Source of the DNA: Haloarcula rara
Lineage (GTDB): Archaea; Halobacteriota; Halobacteria; Halobacteriales; Haloarculaceae
Assembly: GCF_029338235.1 (NCBI RefSeq)
Contig: NZ_CP119785.1
Span: 1,612,001 to 1,676,000, forward strand
Direction: 5' to 3'
Length of the DNA: 64,000 bases
In this document: one piece after another, positions 35,815 to 45,392 of the stretch
Layout of the letters: each line of letters begins with the position of its first letter
How positions within the stretch are numbered: position 1 is the first letter of the stretch
Notes under the pieces: model-generated
The model's database searches: none
What the model was told of the DNA's origin: nothing
Seen by the model: the letters and a program-made list of their open reading frames with translations, nothing else
Translations under genes and position numbers: made by a program

Positions 35815-36534
35815 CTACCGCGACTCCGGCGCGTCGACGTTCCGGTTCCCGCCGTGGGCGTCGGCACCGTCACTCGGCGCGGCCCAGCGGACGGCGTTGT
35901 CAAGCACCCGCTGGATGTCCTCGCGGTGGTAGATTGGGTAGGTCTCGTGGCCCGGCCGGAAGTAGAAGATGCTGCCACGACCGCGTCGGTAACAACAGCC
36001 CGAGCGGAACACCTCGCCGCCCTCGAACCACGACGTAAAGACGAGGCGGTCCGGTTCCGGGATGCCGAAGGGTTCGCCGTAGGTCTCCGTCTCGTCGATG
36101 ACGATGGAATCGCCAAGTCCGTCGACGATTGGGTGGCCGGGGTCCGTTATCCAGAGGCGCTCGCGCTCGTCGCCCTCGCGCCAGGTCAGGTCACACGGCG
36201 TCCCGAGCAGGCGGGTGAAGGGTTTCGAGGCGTGGGCCGAGTGGAGGACGACGAGGCCCATCCCTTCCTGAACTCGCTCGACGACTCGGTCGACGATAGC
36301 GTCGTCGACCTGGTCGTGGGCGGCGTGGCCCCACCAGAGCAACACGTCGGTGTCGTCGAGGACCGCGTCGGTGAGCCCGTGTTCGGGCTCCTCGAGTGTC
36401 GCCGTCCGTGCGTCGTGGCCACGTTCGGCCAGTGCCTCCGCGATGGTTGTGTGGATGCCGTCGGGGTAGACCTCGGAGACGGCGTCGTCCTCGCGCTCGT
36501 GGATGTACTCGTTCCAGACCGTGACTGATGGCAT
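35815..36534 (-). CDS. ThuA-like domain protein
   Basis: This 239-residue protein belongs to the ThuA (trehalose utilisation) family, a class I glutamine amidotransferase-like fold: VTVWNEYIHE at the first strand, VLLWWGHAAHDQV, GLVVLHSAHASKPF in place of the nucleophile loop, and FYFRPGHETYPIYH. Cys is absent at the nucleophile position (Ser-Ala-His instead), as in other ThuA proteins, so it is not an amidotransferase. Its substrate is unknown; the family is linked to sugar metabolism. The last 20 residues are probably a disordered tail. Confidence 0.87.
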   Translation of the reverse strand: MPSVTVWNEYIHEREDDAVSEVYPDGIHTTIAEALAERGHDARTATLEEPEHGLTDAVLDDTDVLLWWGHAAHDQVDDAIVDRVVERVQEGMGLVVLHSAHASKPFTRLLGTPCDLTWREGDERERLWITDPGHPIVDGLGDSIVIDETETYGEPFGIPEPDRLVFTSWFEGGEVFRSGCCYRRGRGSIFYFRPGHETYPIYHREDIQRVLDNAVRWAAPSDGADAHGGNRNVDAPESR

Positions 36535-36604
36535 GGACGTGCTTCGGTGGGGGCGTGACTAAAGGTAGTGCTTGCTCGTGGTAACCGCTACCGTACTGGT
36601 CTGT

Positions 36605-36965
36605 GGCACTTGGAAGCCCTCACCCGCTCGACGCGGCTAGTAACCGTCTGTGATAGCTACTGCCCTCTCCAGTGGCACTTGGAAGCCCTCACCCGCTCGA
36701 CGCGGCTGTGCGGGATATCCTCGCTGCGCTCGGATAGGGCCCGCGCACCCGCGTCGACCGGATTCGCCCTTCCAGTCCGCCAGGCTCCACTCCGCTGGCC
36801 TGCCCTTCCCCGACTCAGCCGATGAAACGGCTTTGCGGCCGGGAGTGCGCTCTGTCGCACGACCCGGGGAAGGGCAGGTGCTGCCTGGTGGACTGAAAGG
36901 GCGAGGCTGGTGGCGGGCGCTGTGGCGGCACTACCGAGCGAAGCGAGGTATCCGTCACAGCGCCC
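36605..36965. repeat. Large palindromic element with tandem left ends
   Basis: The left end contains two copies, 69 bp apart (36605 and 36674), of GGCACTTGGAAGCCCTCACC followed by CGCTCGACGCGGCT. Arms GATATCCTCGCTGCGCTCGG and CCGAGCGAAGCGAGGTATCC pair around a core of CGCCCTTCCAGTCCGCCAGG and CCTGGTGGACTGAAAGGGCG (36765-36903), with inner stem CTGCCCTTCCCCG/CGGGGAAGGGCAG. Core and ends resemble the CAGCCAGAAAGCCCC family but are distinct. Confidence 0.7.
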
Positions 36966-37241
36966 GCGAGCAGTCGAGGGCTTTCGGGGAGTGAGTAGTT
37001 CCGGTGGTAGCTGTGGAAGCAATCGCTAGCGAGCAGTCGAGGGCTTTCGGGGAGTGAGTAGTTCCGGTGGTAGCTGTGGAAGCAATCGCTAGCGAGCAGT
37101 CGAGGGCTTTCGGGGAGTGAGTAGTTCCGGTGGTAGCTGTGGAAGCAATCGCTAGCGAGCAGTCGAGGGCTTTCCGGGTGTGAGCAGTTAGAGTAGGAGT
37201 GGCGGGAATATTGACTGCTAGCGAGCAGTCGAGGGCTAGAC
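36966..37241. repeat. 63-bp tandem repeat array at the right end of the element
   Basis: Five copies of GCGAGCAGTCGAGGGCT start at 36966, 37029, 37092, 37155 and 37221. The first three full units are 63 bp and nearly identical; the fourth is diverged and 66 bp. Each unit is a copy of the element's right terminus (CGAGGGCTTTCGGGG) plus a spacer ending GGAAGCAATCGCTA. The array abuts the promoter region of the next gene. It has no spacer diversity, so it is not a CRISPR. Confidence 0.85.
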
Positions 37242-37272
37242 ACTCTTGCGCGTCCCGCCACTGGCGGTATAT

Positions 37273-37881
37273 ATGGAGGTCCACAACGTCACCGCCGACG
37301 CAGAGACGTTCACGTGCAACGCCTACCTCGCGCTGGGCGAGCGACCTACGCTGGTCGACGCGGGCGGGTGGGAGGGCGTCGTCGACGCCATCCGCGAGCA
37401 CACCGACACCGTCGACGCGGTCGTGTTGACCCACCAGCACGGCGACCACGTCCAGGAGCTCGGGCGCGTCCTCGAGGCCTTCGACGCGGAGCTGTACGCC
37501 TACGCCGAGCATCCCGACCGGGACCACGCACTCGAAGATGGGGACGAGGTGCTGGTCGGCGACGAGACGTGCGAGGTCGTCTACACGCCGGGCCACGCCG
37601 ACGACCACGTCTCGCTGGTCTCGTCGAACTCCCTGTTCTCGGGCGATGTGGTGGTCCACGACGACGGTGCCTTCGAAGGGGGCTCGTTCGGCCGGACCGA
37701 CCGCCCCGGGCAGTCCCGCGAACGGGAGATAGAGAGCATCAGGGAGCTGCTCGACCGGATGCCCGACGGCGTCGAGGGGATGTACTCGGGCCACGGTGGC
37801 GTCTTCCACGGCGACGTCCGCAGTATCGTCGAGAAAGCGCTAGCGCGGGCCGAACGGCGCGAGCCGAAGTATCCAGAGTAA
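37273..37881 (+). CDS. MBL fold metallo-hydrolase (glyoxalase II-like)
   Basis: This 202-residue metallo-beta-lactamase fold protein has the metal motif HQHGDH (H54, H56, D58, H59), then the third-ligand region YTPGHADDHVSL and the bridging Asp in LFSGDVVV, with a final His in YSGHGG. The short length and the layout resemble glyoxalase II or sulfur-dioxygenase-like hydrolases. The substrate is unknown. The chosen ATG (MEVHNVTADAETF) follows a TATA-like GTATATAT, and the frame upstream runs into the tandem repeats. Confidence 0.85.
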   Translation: MEVHNVTADAETFTCNAYLALGERPTLVDAGGWEGVVDAIREHTDTVDAVVLTHQHGDHVQELGRVLEAFDAELYAYAEHPDRDHALEDGDEVLVGDETCEVVYTPGHADDHVSLVSSNSLFSGDVVVHDDGAFEGGSFGRTDRPGQSREREIESIRELLDRMPDGVEGMYSGHGGVFHGDVRSIVEKALARAERREPKYPE

Positions 37882-37931
37882 GTCGCCGATATCGCCGTAA
37901 GCTTCTACATATCGGAAAATAAGGGTAGCCC

Positions 37932-38816
37932 ATGCATCGGCGGACACTCGCCGGGTCGGGTCTGGGCGCTGCCGGGCTCGTTCTGGCCGGCATCCAGCTC
38001 ACCCACGCGATACAGCAGACGGACATTCCGGTGGCCATCGCGGTCGACGCCCTCCCCTTCGTCGCGATGGGGCTGGCGCTGGTCTACGCCGGCTACTGGC
38101 TGGCCCGTGACGACGCCTTCGAGGCGACGGCGACGCGGGTCGTCGTCTGGGGCGCCGGCGCGACGGTGGCCTTCGCCGCCGTCGCTGCGCTCTTGCTGTT
38201 CAGCCAGCAGGTGACGATGGGCGGGCTCGACCGGGCCGCCTTCCTCACCGTCGACATCGTCACCGTCGGCGCGCTGACCGGCGTCCTCGTGGGCCTGTAC
38301 GACGCCCAGAGCCGACGCCGGCTACAGGAACTCGAGACCGAGCGCGACCGGGTCGAGGCCTTCGGCCGGAAGGCCGCGGACGTGAACAACTACGGTCGGG
38401 CCATCGCCACCGCGGGCAGCGACGACGCCATCGCCGCCTACATCACCGAGGCCATCAGCTCGCTGATGGGTATCGACGAGACCGCGGTGTTGCGGGTGCG
38501 TGACGACGAGGCCGAACTACTCTCGAACACGGTTCGGACTGCGGGCGCGGAGCGGGTCGCGGAACTCGCGCGGGCGGTCCGGGCGGAGCCACGGGGCGAC
38601 GTGGTCGCCCACGGGCGAGCGCCGCCGGTCGACCTGGGCGAGACGGTCAGCGACGTGCTGACGGCCGTCGTCACCGAGCACGACGAGACGACCACCGTCG
38701 TGGTCGCGGTCGAGACGAGTGGGACGGCGACCGACGAGCGCGACCGGAAGCTGCTGGAACTCGTCGTCGCCCACGCGACCGTTCGGCTGGAGAGACTCGG
38801 CGCTCAGCCGGCGTAG
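37932..38816 (+). CDS. Membrane-anchored GAF-like sensor without output domain
   Basis: This 294-residue protein has four hydrophobic helices in residues 5-125, then a short coiled linker (SRRRLQELETERDRVEAFG) like those leading into signalling domains. A GAF-type domain follows at about 145-290 (AIAAYITEAISSLMGIDETAVLRV). There is no histidine kinase, cyclase or HTH after it. Haloarchaeal sensor kinases share this layout, so it may be a truncated kinase or a partner that feeds another sensor. Its TAG stop is followed within 4 bases by a family hairpin. Confidence 0.7.
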   Translation: MHRRTLAGSGLGAAGLVLAGIQLTHAIQQTDIPVAIAVDALPFVAMGLALVYAGYWLARDDAFEATATRVVVWGAGATVAFAAVAALLLFSQQVTMGGLDRAAFLTVDIVTVGALTGVLVGLYDAQSRRRLQELETERDRVEAFGRKAADVNNYGRAIATAGSDDAIAAYITEAISSLMGIDETAVLRVRDDEAELLSNTVRTAGAERVAELARAVRAEPRGDVVAHGRAPPVDLGETVSDVLTAVVTEHDETTTVVVAVETSGTATDERDRKLLELVVAHATVRLERLGAQPA

Positions 38817-38819
38817 TGG

Positions 38820-38907
38820 CGAGGAATCGACCAACGGGAGATTCCTCGAGGCGGAACGGAGCGGGACCGGAGGTCCCGCAGGCAGTCGGGCGGCTGTGCC
38901 GCCCGAC
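38820..38907. repeat. Three-hairpin module, inverted copy
   Basis: In order: hairpin 3 (CGAGGAATC with GATTCCTCG, 38820-38848), hairpin 2 (GCGGGACC with GGTCCCGC), and hairpin 1 (GTCGGGCGGC with GCCGCCCGAC, 38885-38907). It matches the module at 18157-18364 in reverse. It follows the GAF gene stop directly and lies before the convergent L40e gene. Confidence 0.65.
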
Positions 38908-38958
38908 GACGGTGAACCTAGTGAGCCGTGTAGCGGAAAACAGCGAGTACCGAGAAAA

Positions 38959-40251
<1,293 letters not shown>

Positions 40252-40297
40252 AAAGTGAAGCTGAAGTTACATTAGTGGCGACGTGGTAGCTCCACCC

Positions 40298-40411
40298 ATG
40301 TACTGTCCAGCCTGTGGCACCAAGATAGACGACGAACTCGAAGCCCACGCCCGACACGCCTGTCCGTACTGCGAAGCGGGGCTGCTCGAACCGACGGCCG
40401 GTCGCGCCTAG
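40298..40411 (+). CDS. 37-residue zinc-ribbon microprotein
   Basis: A tiny gene encodes [20 protein letters not shown] followed by [17 protein letters not shown]. Four cysteines in two CPxC pairs (C3, C6 and C22, C25) make a zinc-binding site. It has a clear ATG, typical acidic composition, and its stop overlaps that of the convergent tsr3 gene by 4 nt, which argues for a real gene. Haloarchaea encode many such zinc microproteins, mostly of unknown role. Confidence 0.65.
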   Translation: MYCPACGTKIDDELEAHARHACPYCEAGLLEPTAGRA

Positions 40412-40917
40412 TCCTCGACGAGATAGTCGTCCTGCACGTCGACGACCTCGGTCGAATCGGCACAGTCGGCGTACCGTTCGAGGGGTTCTTCGTTGAGTTC
40501 GAGGAAGGTGTGGCCCCAGGAGAACTTCGAGAGGATTTCTTCGGCGTGGTCACGCTCGCCCAGGATACAGAGCGCGCCGGCAAAGGCCTCCACGGTGTTG
40601 AGCTGGAACGGGGTGCCGTAGTTGACCGGATTCCCGGCGACGAGGAAGGGGAGCGACCGGTGGATTCCCTGGAGGTCAAAGGCCTCGCGCTCGGCGGTCT
40701 CCCAGGAGCAGTCCAGCGCGACCAGGCGGTCGTGGCGCGCGCCCGAACCCATGGCGTCGGCGGGTGAGAGCGCCTGGTCGGCGAAGGGGTTGCAGACGAT
40801 GCCCGGCGGCGTCGAGCGGGTCGCCCGGTGGAGCTCGGCCAGGTCGAAGCGGGCGAGCTTCCGGGCGCTGCACTTCTTTGGGTCGTCGTCGCCCTCGTAG
40901 CGAACGTGTAACTCCAC
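40408..40917 (-). CDS. tsr3: rRNA aminocarboxypropyltransferase Tsr3
   Basis: About 169 residues match Tsr3, which transfers an aminocarboxypropyl group from SAM to a hypermodified position in small-subunit rRNA. Conserved features are the opening [36 protein letters not shown], the SAM-site stretch [31 protein letters not shown] (the most diagnostic part) and [22 protein letters not shown] start just before [11 protein letters not shown] is preferred; the 39 codons upstream lack acidic character. It converges on the zinc microprotein gene. Confidence 0.9.
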   Translation of the reverse strand: MELHVRYEGDDDPKKCSARKLARFDLAELHRATRSTPPGIVCNPFADQALSPADAMGSGARHDRLVALDCSWETAEREAFDLQGIHRSLPFLVAGNPVNYGTPFQLNTVEAFAGALCILGERDHAEEILSKFSWGHTFLELNEEPLERYADCADSTEVVDVQDDYLVED

Positions 40918-41044
40918 AGCGGGCGTACCGGGCCAGCGGGCAAAAGGCGCTCGGTACCCCGTCGACCGGCCGGCAGCGGTGAGGGCCGTTTTGTCGTTCG
41001 ATTTGGCAGCCACAATTAAGTACTGACGGGTCATTTACCGGTGT

Positions 41045-42802
41045 GTGCTTTCCGAGGGGGCCGACGCTCCGGGGTTCGAACTACCGGCGCTAGTCGACGG
41101 TTCGAAGCGCCGTGTCGCGCTCTCCGAGTATCTCGGTGACGACGTGGTTATCCTCGCCTTTTACCCCGGGGACTTCAATCCCGCCTGCGACGAGGAGTCC
41201 TGTGACCTGGACGAACTCGACCTCTTTACGATGCAAAAGGACGTGACTATCCTCGGTATCAGCCCCGATTCGGTGTACAGCCACGGGGCGTTCGCCGAGC
41301 GCTACGACCTCAAGATTCCGCTGCTTTCGGATACGGACGGCGAGGTCGCCGAGCGCTACGACATCGGCCTCGTCGACGACATCGGCCAGCGACTCGTAGA
41401 GCGGGCCGTCGCCGTCGTCGACCACGACGGGACCGTCACCTACAGCTGGAGCACCGACGACATGACCGAGCTGCCACGCGTAGAGGAGATAAAAGACGCG
41501 CTGGCCGAGACGGGCGGGGACGACACTGCCTTCGCCCGCTATCGGGTCGGCTACGCCCACTACACGGAGGGGCGCCGCTCCTTTACCTCGGCGATGGAGA
41601 GCTTCCAGAACACGGAGTGGGTGATGGCCCAGCACGACTTCCAGCAGGCCCGCGAGGAGTTCGAGGAGGCCGCCGACCGGTTCGACACCGCCGTCCGCTT
41701 CGTCGACGACGACGCGCTGGTCCCCATCTACGAGGGGGCAAACGAGAAGGCAACCGCGCTGTGGCAGGCCGCCGACTGGCTGACCCGGTCGGCCAGTGCC
41801 TACTCCAGCGGGAGCGGCAGCAAGGGCCAGGAACTCAGGGACGACGCGGAGGTTCCGCTGGCGACGGTCCGGGAGTACGAGGAACCCCCGGACCCCGACG
41901 GCGAGTGGCCGCCCGAGATGGAGAACCTGGAGAAGGCCGAGAGCGACGACCACAGTATCCTGCCGACGGAGCCCGACGTCGAAGACGCCGCCCTGGACCT
42001 CGATATCGACGACGCGGACGACGAGCCGACCGACGCGGCCCCGGACCCCGAGGAATCCGCCGACCCCGCAGAGCAGGCGGCGGCCTCGGCAGCGGGGACC
42101 GACGCGGCGCCGGCGACCGACGACGACATCGACGACGACGAACTGGCTGCGATTCAGGCCGAACTCGCCGCCAACAACCCCGAGTCAGAACCCTCGGTCG
42201 AGGAGCTGACCGAGGAATCGACGTCTATCGTCGACACGCCGCCGATGGGTGTGTCGGACGATGAGACCGAGTCGGCGGCGGCCGAAACGGCGGAGGCCGT
42301 CGACGGTGGTCCCGAGGAAGCGACGGCTGTCGGCGACACGCCGGCGACGGCCGGAGACACAGCGTCGGCGGACGAGCGCGAGGACCCGGCCGACGCGATG
42401 GACGAGTCACCAGACAGCGACCCGGCCGGTGAGAGCGATTTGGACGCGCCAGCCCAGGGCGGCGACGAGGCCGAGACGGCCGACGGGGCGGCCGGCGACG
42501 CTGCCGTCGCAGTCGAGGAGGCCCCAACCGATGAGTCGAGCGAGGGGCCGGCGGTGAGGGCCGACGAACAGTCGGACGGAGCGGCCCCCGATTCGGCGCC
42601 GGCGATGGCGACCGACGGCAGTGACGACGCAACTGCGAGGGGGAGTGACGGAACAGACGCCGGTGAGAGTGACGAAGCGGACGACGGCGGGCCGGAACTC
42701 CAGCTCGAACTGGCCGAACCGGACCCCGACCCAATCGACGGCGACGGCCCGCCGATACCCCCGGCCGAGGAGTCAGACGGGGAGTCCGGTTCGGATGAGT
42801 GA
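41045..42802 (+). CDS. Peroxiredoxin (BCP/PrxQ-like) with long acidic C-terminal extension
   Basis: Residues 1-155 are a peroxiredoxin: FYPGDFNPACDEESC with peroxidatic C48 and a second Cys five positions later (C53), the spacing of atypical two-Cys BCP/PrxQ enzymes, and DGEVAERYDIG. Residues about 160-290 form a helical region (ARYRVGYAHYTEGRRSFTSA; QQAREEFEEAADRFDTAV) resembling helical-repeat stress proteins. From about 300 to 585 the chain is low-complexity Asp/Glu/Ala/Thr and probably disordered. The total of 585 residues is over three times a normal peroxiredoxin. It starts with GTG and overlaps the next ATG by 8 nt. Confidence 0.82.
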   Translation: MLSEGADAPGFELPALVDGSKRRVALSEYLGDDVVILAFYPGDFNPACDEESCDLDELDLFTMQKDVTILGISPDSVYSHGAFAERYDLKIPLLSDTDGEVAERYDIGLVDDIGQRLVERAVAVVDHDGTVTYSWSTDDMTELPRVEEIKDALAETGGDDTAFARYRVGYAHYTEGRRSFTSAMESFQNTEWVMAQHDFQQAREEFEEAADRFDTAVRFVDDDALVPIYEGANEKATALWQAADWLTRSASAYSSGSGSKGQELRDDAEVPLATVREYEEPPDPDGEWPPEMENLEKAESDDHSILPTEPDVEDAALDLDIDDADDEPTDAAPDPEESADPAEQAAASAAGTDAAPATDDDIDDDELAAIQAELAANNPESEPSVEELTEESTSIVDTPPMGVSDDETESAAAETAEAVDGGPEEATAVGDTPATAGDTASADEREDPADAMDESPDSDPAGESDLDAPAQGGDEAETADGAAGDAAVAVEEAPTDESSEGPAVRADEQSDGAAPDSAPAMATDGSDDATARGSDGTDAGESDEADDGGPELQLELAEPDPDPIDGDGPPIPPAEESDGESGSDE

Positions 42803-43184
42803 GCCGCCGACGGCGCCGGTCGAGCAGGCGCGGGCGTACTACCGGGCGATAGACGGCGGCGACTACGACCTGTTGGGTGCCTTGCTCACCGAGGCGTTCG
42901 TCCACGACCGTCCCGACCGGACCATCGAGGGCCGCGAGCGGTTCGTCCAGTTTATGCGCGAGGAGCGACCCCAGACCGACACGACCCACCCCGTCGACAC
43001 CGTGTTCAGCGAGGGCGGGGGTGAGCCAAACGGAGCGGGGGCCTCGTCCGGCGACCGGTCGGACGGCACCGTCGCAGTGCGTGGGCGCCTGCTCGACGCC
43101 GACGGCGAGCCTATCGTGGGCTTTGTCGACGTCTTTTCGTTCGCCGCCGGGCGTATCGACCGCATCGAGACGTATACTCGTTGA
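42795..43184 (+). CDS. NTF2-like (SnoaL-type) small protein
   Basis: This 129-residue protein has the nuclear transport factor 2 cone fold: EQARAYYRAIDGGDYDLLGA at helix 1, a strand with FVHDRPDRTIEGRERFVQFM, and a C-terminal sheet (VRGRLLDADGEPIVGFVDVF). It could be a small hydrolase/isomerase or a binding protein. The ATG lies inside the end of the peroxiredoxin gene, so the two are translationally coupled. The middle section (SEGGGEPNGAGASSGDRSDG) is a disordered insertion. Confidence 0.72.
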   Translation: MSEPPTAPVEQARAYYRAIDGGDYDLLGALLTEAFVHDRPDRTIEGRERFVQFMREERPQTDTTHPVDTVFSEGGGEPNGAGASSGDRSDGTVAVRGRLLDADGEPIVGFVDVFSFAAGRIDRIETYTR

Positions 43185-43337
43185 CCGGGACAAGACATAT
43201 ACCGGACCATCCGCGACAGTAGGTACTGCGTATCATGTGTATAGACACCATACCACGACCGGGCGACGGCTCGCGACCGACCCGACGAGCGGGTAGGAAC
43301 CGAGTAGCTATGTCCCACAGACCGGAGTGATGTGTCC

Positions 43338-43793
43338 ATGGTGAACGGGTTTACGTCGCGACAGGAGTACACGGCCGAGACGGTTGCCGGGCGCTACCAG
43401 CCCCGCTCAGGGGCGAAAGCACTCGTAACCAGCGACCGCGCGGTACTGCTCGTCAGGGAGCGCCACAGCGACGGCACGCCGTTCTGGACGCTCCCCGGCG
43501 GCGGCGTCTGCGCCCACGAGACCCCCACGGAGGGGTTGCGCCGGGAGCTGGTCGAGGAGCTCGGCTGTCGGGCGCGTATCGACGAGCCCGTCTCGACGTT
43601 CTGGTACGCCCACGACAGCCTGGCGGCGTCGGTGTCGGTGTACACGGTCTTCGACTGTGACCTGCTCACCGAGCCGGCGCCCAACCCCGCCGAGGGGGTC
43701 TTCGAGGCCCAGTGGGCCGAGCCCGGCGCGCTCCCGCCGGCGACGCTCCCGCAGGTCCGCTATCTGTGTGCGAACGCGGTCGCGAGCGACTAG
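43338..43793 (+). CDS. Nudix hydrolase
   Basis: This protein of about 151 residues carries a full Nudix box: [23 protein letters not shown], fitting G-x5-E-x7-RE-hydrophobic-x-EE-x-G. Nudix proteins cleave nucleoside diphosphates linked to another group; haloarchaea have many, and this one's substrate is not predictable. The ATG is preferred to the GTG two codons earlier. Its last 4 nt overlap the end of the convergent serS gene. Confidence 0.87.
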   Translation: MVNGFTSRQEYTAETVAGRYQPRSGAKALVTSDRAVLLVRERHSDGTPFWTLPGGGVCAHETPTEGLRRELVEELGCRARIDEPVSTFWYAHDSLAASVSVYTVFDCDLLTEPAPNPAEGVFEAQWAEPGALPPATLPQVRYLCANAVASD

Positions 43794-45172
43794 TCCCGCT
43801 CGCCCGCGCCGACGGCGCTCTCGCCGATGGGCGCCGACCCCTCGATGGCTTCTTGACCGCCCATGTAGGGCCGCAGTGCTTCGGGGACGGTGACGGTGCC
43901 GTCCTCGTTCTGATAGTACTCCAGGATGGCGACCATCACGCGAGGGACCGCGAGCCCGGAGCCGTTCAGCGTGTGGAGGTAGTCCGCGGACTCGTGGCGC
44001 TCCGGTCGGTAGCGAAGCCCCGCGCGCCGGGCCTGGAAGTCCTCGAAGTTCGACACCGAAGAGACCTCCAGCCAGCGACCGCCCACGTCGGGGCCCTCCT
44101 CCATGTCGTCGCCCGGTGCCCACACCTCGATGTCGTACTTCTTGGCCTGGGTGAAGCCCATGTCACCGGTACACATATCGAGCACGCGGTAGGGCAGCCC
44201 GAGTTCGTCGAGCACCGAAGCTGCTTCCTCGAGCAGCGACTCCAGCCGGTCGTAGCTGTCCTCGGGCCGGACGAAGTTGACGAGTTCGACCTTGTGGAAC
44301 TGGTGGACGCGGACGTATCCGCGGGTCTCGGTACCGTGTTCGCCGGCCTCCCGGCGGAAGTTCGGCGAGAACGCCTGGTGTTTGACGGGGAGGTCGTCGT
44401 CGAGCAGAATCTCGTCGCGGTACATATTCGTCACCGGGACCTCCGCCGTCGGCAGCAACCACAGGTCATCCTCGTCGATGTCGTCGTCCTGCCGGGCGCC
44501 GACGCGGTAGGCGTCCTCGTCGAATTTGGGGAGCTGCCCCGTCCCCTCCATCGACGCGGAGTTGACCGGGATGGGCGGCAGAATATCGGCGTACCCCTGC
44601 TCGCGGTGGAGGTCGAGCATGAACTGGACCAGGGCGTGTTCCAGCCGGGCGCCCTCGCCCTTGACGAACTGGAAGCCGCCGCCGCTGACTTTCGCCCCGC
44701 GCTCGAAGTCGAGGATGTCGAGTTCCTCCCCGAGGTCGTAGTGGGGGACGACGTCGTCGGGGAGTTCACGCAGGTCCGAAAAGCCCTCGCGGTAGCGCTC
44801 GACGTTGTCGCTCTCGTCCTCGCCCGTCGGCACCGACTCGTGGGGGACGTTCGGAATCTCGAGCAGCGCGTCCTCGAGCTGGGACTCCAGTTCGTCGGCC
44901 CGCTCCTCGACGTCCTGGAGCTCTGCTTTGAGTTCGCTGGAGCGGGAAATGGCCTCCTGCGCTTCCTCCTCTTTGCCCTCCTGTTTGAGCTTCCCAATCT
45001 TCGAGGACACCTCGTTGCGTTCCTGGCGCAGGCCGTCGCCTTTCGCCTTCAGCTCGCGCCACTCCTCGTCGATAGCCAGAATCTCGTCGAGGTCCACGCC
45101 CGTGACGCCCTTGCGCTCGATGGCGTCCCGGACCGTCTCGGGGTTCTCCCGGACGAACTGTCTCGATAACAT
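43790..45172 (-). CDS. serS: Seryl-tRNA synthetase
   Basis: This is a 460-residue class II synthetase that charges tRNA-Ser. The N-terminal long coiled-coil arm (about 30-105; [20 protein letters not shown]) contacts the tRNA variable loop. The catalytic core has motif 2 in [20 protein letters not shown] with FHKVELV, and motif 3 in [20 protein letters not shown]. The Cys-rich variant methanogen enzyme is excluded; this is the bacterial-type form usual in haloarchaea. It converges on the Nudix gene. Confidence 0.96.
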   Translation of the reverse strand: MLSRQFVRENPETVRDAIERKGVTGVDLDEILAIDEEWRELKAKGDGLRQERNEVSSKIGKLKQEGKEEEAQEAISRSSELKAELQDVEERADELESQLEDALLEIPNVPHESVPTGEDESDNVERYREGFSDLRELPDDVVPHYDLGEELDILDFERGAKVSGGGFQFVKGEGARLEHALVQFMLDLHREQGYADILPPIPVNSASMEGTGQLPKFDEDAYRVGARQDDDIDEDDLWLLPTAEVPVTNMYRDEILLDDDLPVKHQAFSPNFRREAGEHGTETRGYVRVHQFHKVELVNFVRPEDSYDRLESLLEEAASVLDELGLPYRVLDMCTGDMGFTQAKKYDIEVWAPGDDMEEGPDVGGRWLEVSSVSNFEDFQARRAGLRYRPERHESADYLHTLNGSGLAVPRVMVAILEYYQNEDGTVTVPEALRPYMGGQEAIEGSAPIGESAVGAGERD

Positions 45173-45261
45173 GGTCGGCGGTTCTCGGGGGCGGAAATTA
45201 GGCGTGTCGGTCCTAGCATCTATGGCTGTGTGCGTCGTCTATGGATTTGCTACCGTTCAGA

Positions 45262-45307
45262 ACAGCCAGAAAGCCCCGAGGTTAGCGTGCCGGGGCTTTC
45301 TGGCTGT
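45262..45307. repeat. Palindromic element, copy 5: bare terminal inverted repeat
   Basis: A perfect 17-bp stem, ACAGCCAGAAAGCCCCG (45262-45278) with CGGGGCTTTCTGGCTGT (45291-45307), encloses a 12-nt loop. It is exactly the joined ends of the larger elements without arms or core. It lies upstream of both divergent neighbours (serS and the MBL gene). Confidence 0.85.
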
Positions 45308-45392
45308 GGTCAATCGCGGTCACACGAACAGTTGTCTCGGATCTACCCACCCCTAGCACAACCGTTTTCCACGCCGGCAGTCACGCTCTAGT

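Noticed and set aside
36966..37241. Regular repeats that might suggest a CRISPR array
   Set aside because: Units are 63 bp including the spacer, and the whole unit is repeated almost identically, so there are no unique spacers; no cas genes are nearby.
36815..37809. Antisense reading frames encoding repeated peptides such as SPRLLASDCFHSYHRNYS
   Set aside because: They are read from the 63-bp tandem DNA repeats (63 is divisible by 3, so any frame stays open). The composition is not halophilic, there is no promoter and the frames conflict with real genes.
42225..43193. Arg/Pro-rich antisense frame opposite the peroxiredoxin tail
   Set aside because: It results from reading the acidic low-complexity tail backwards; it has no recognisable domain.
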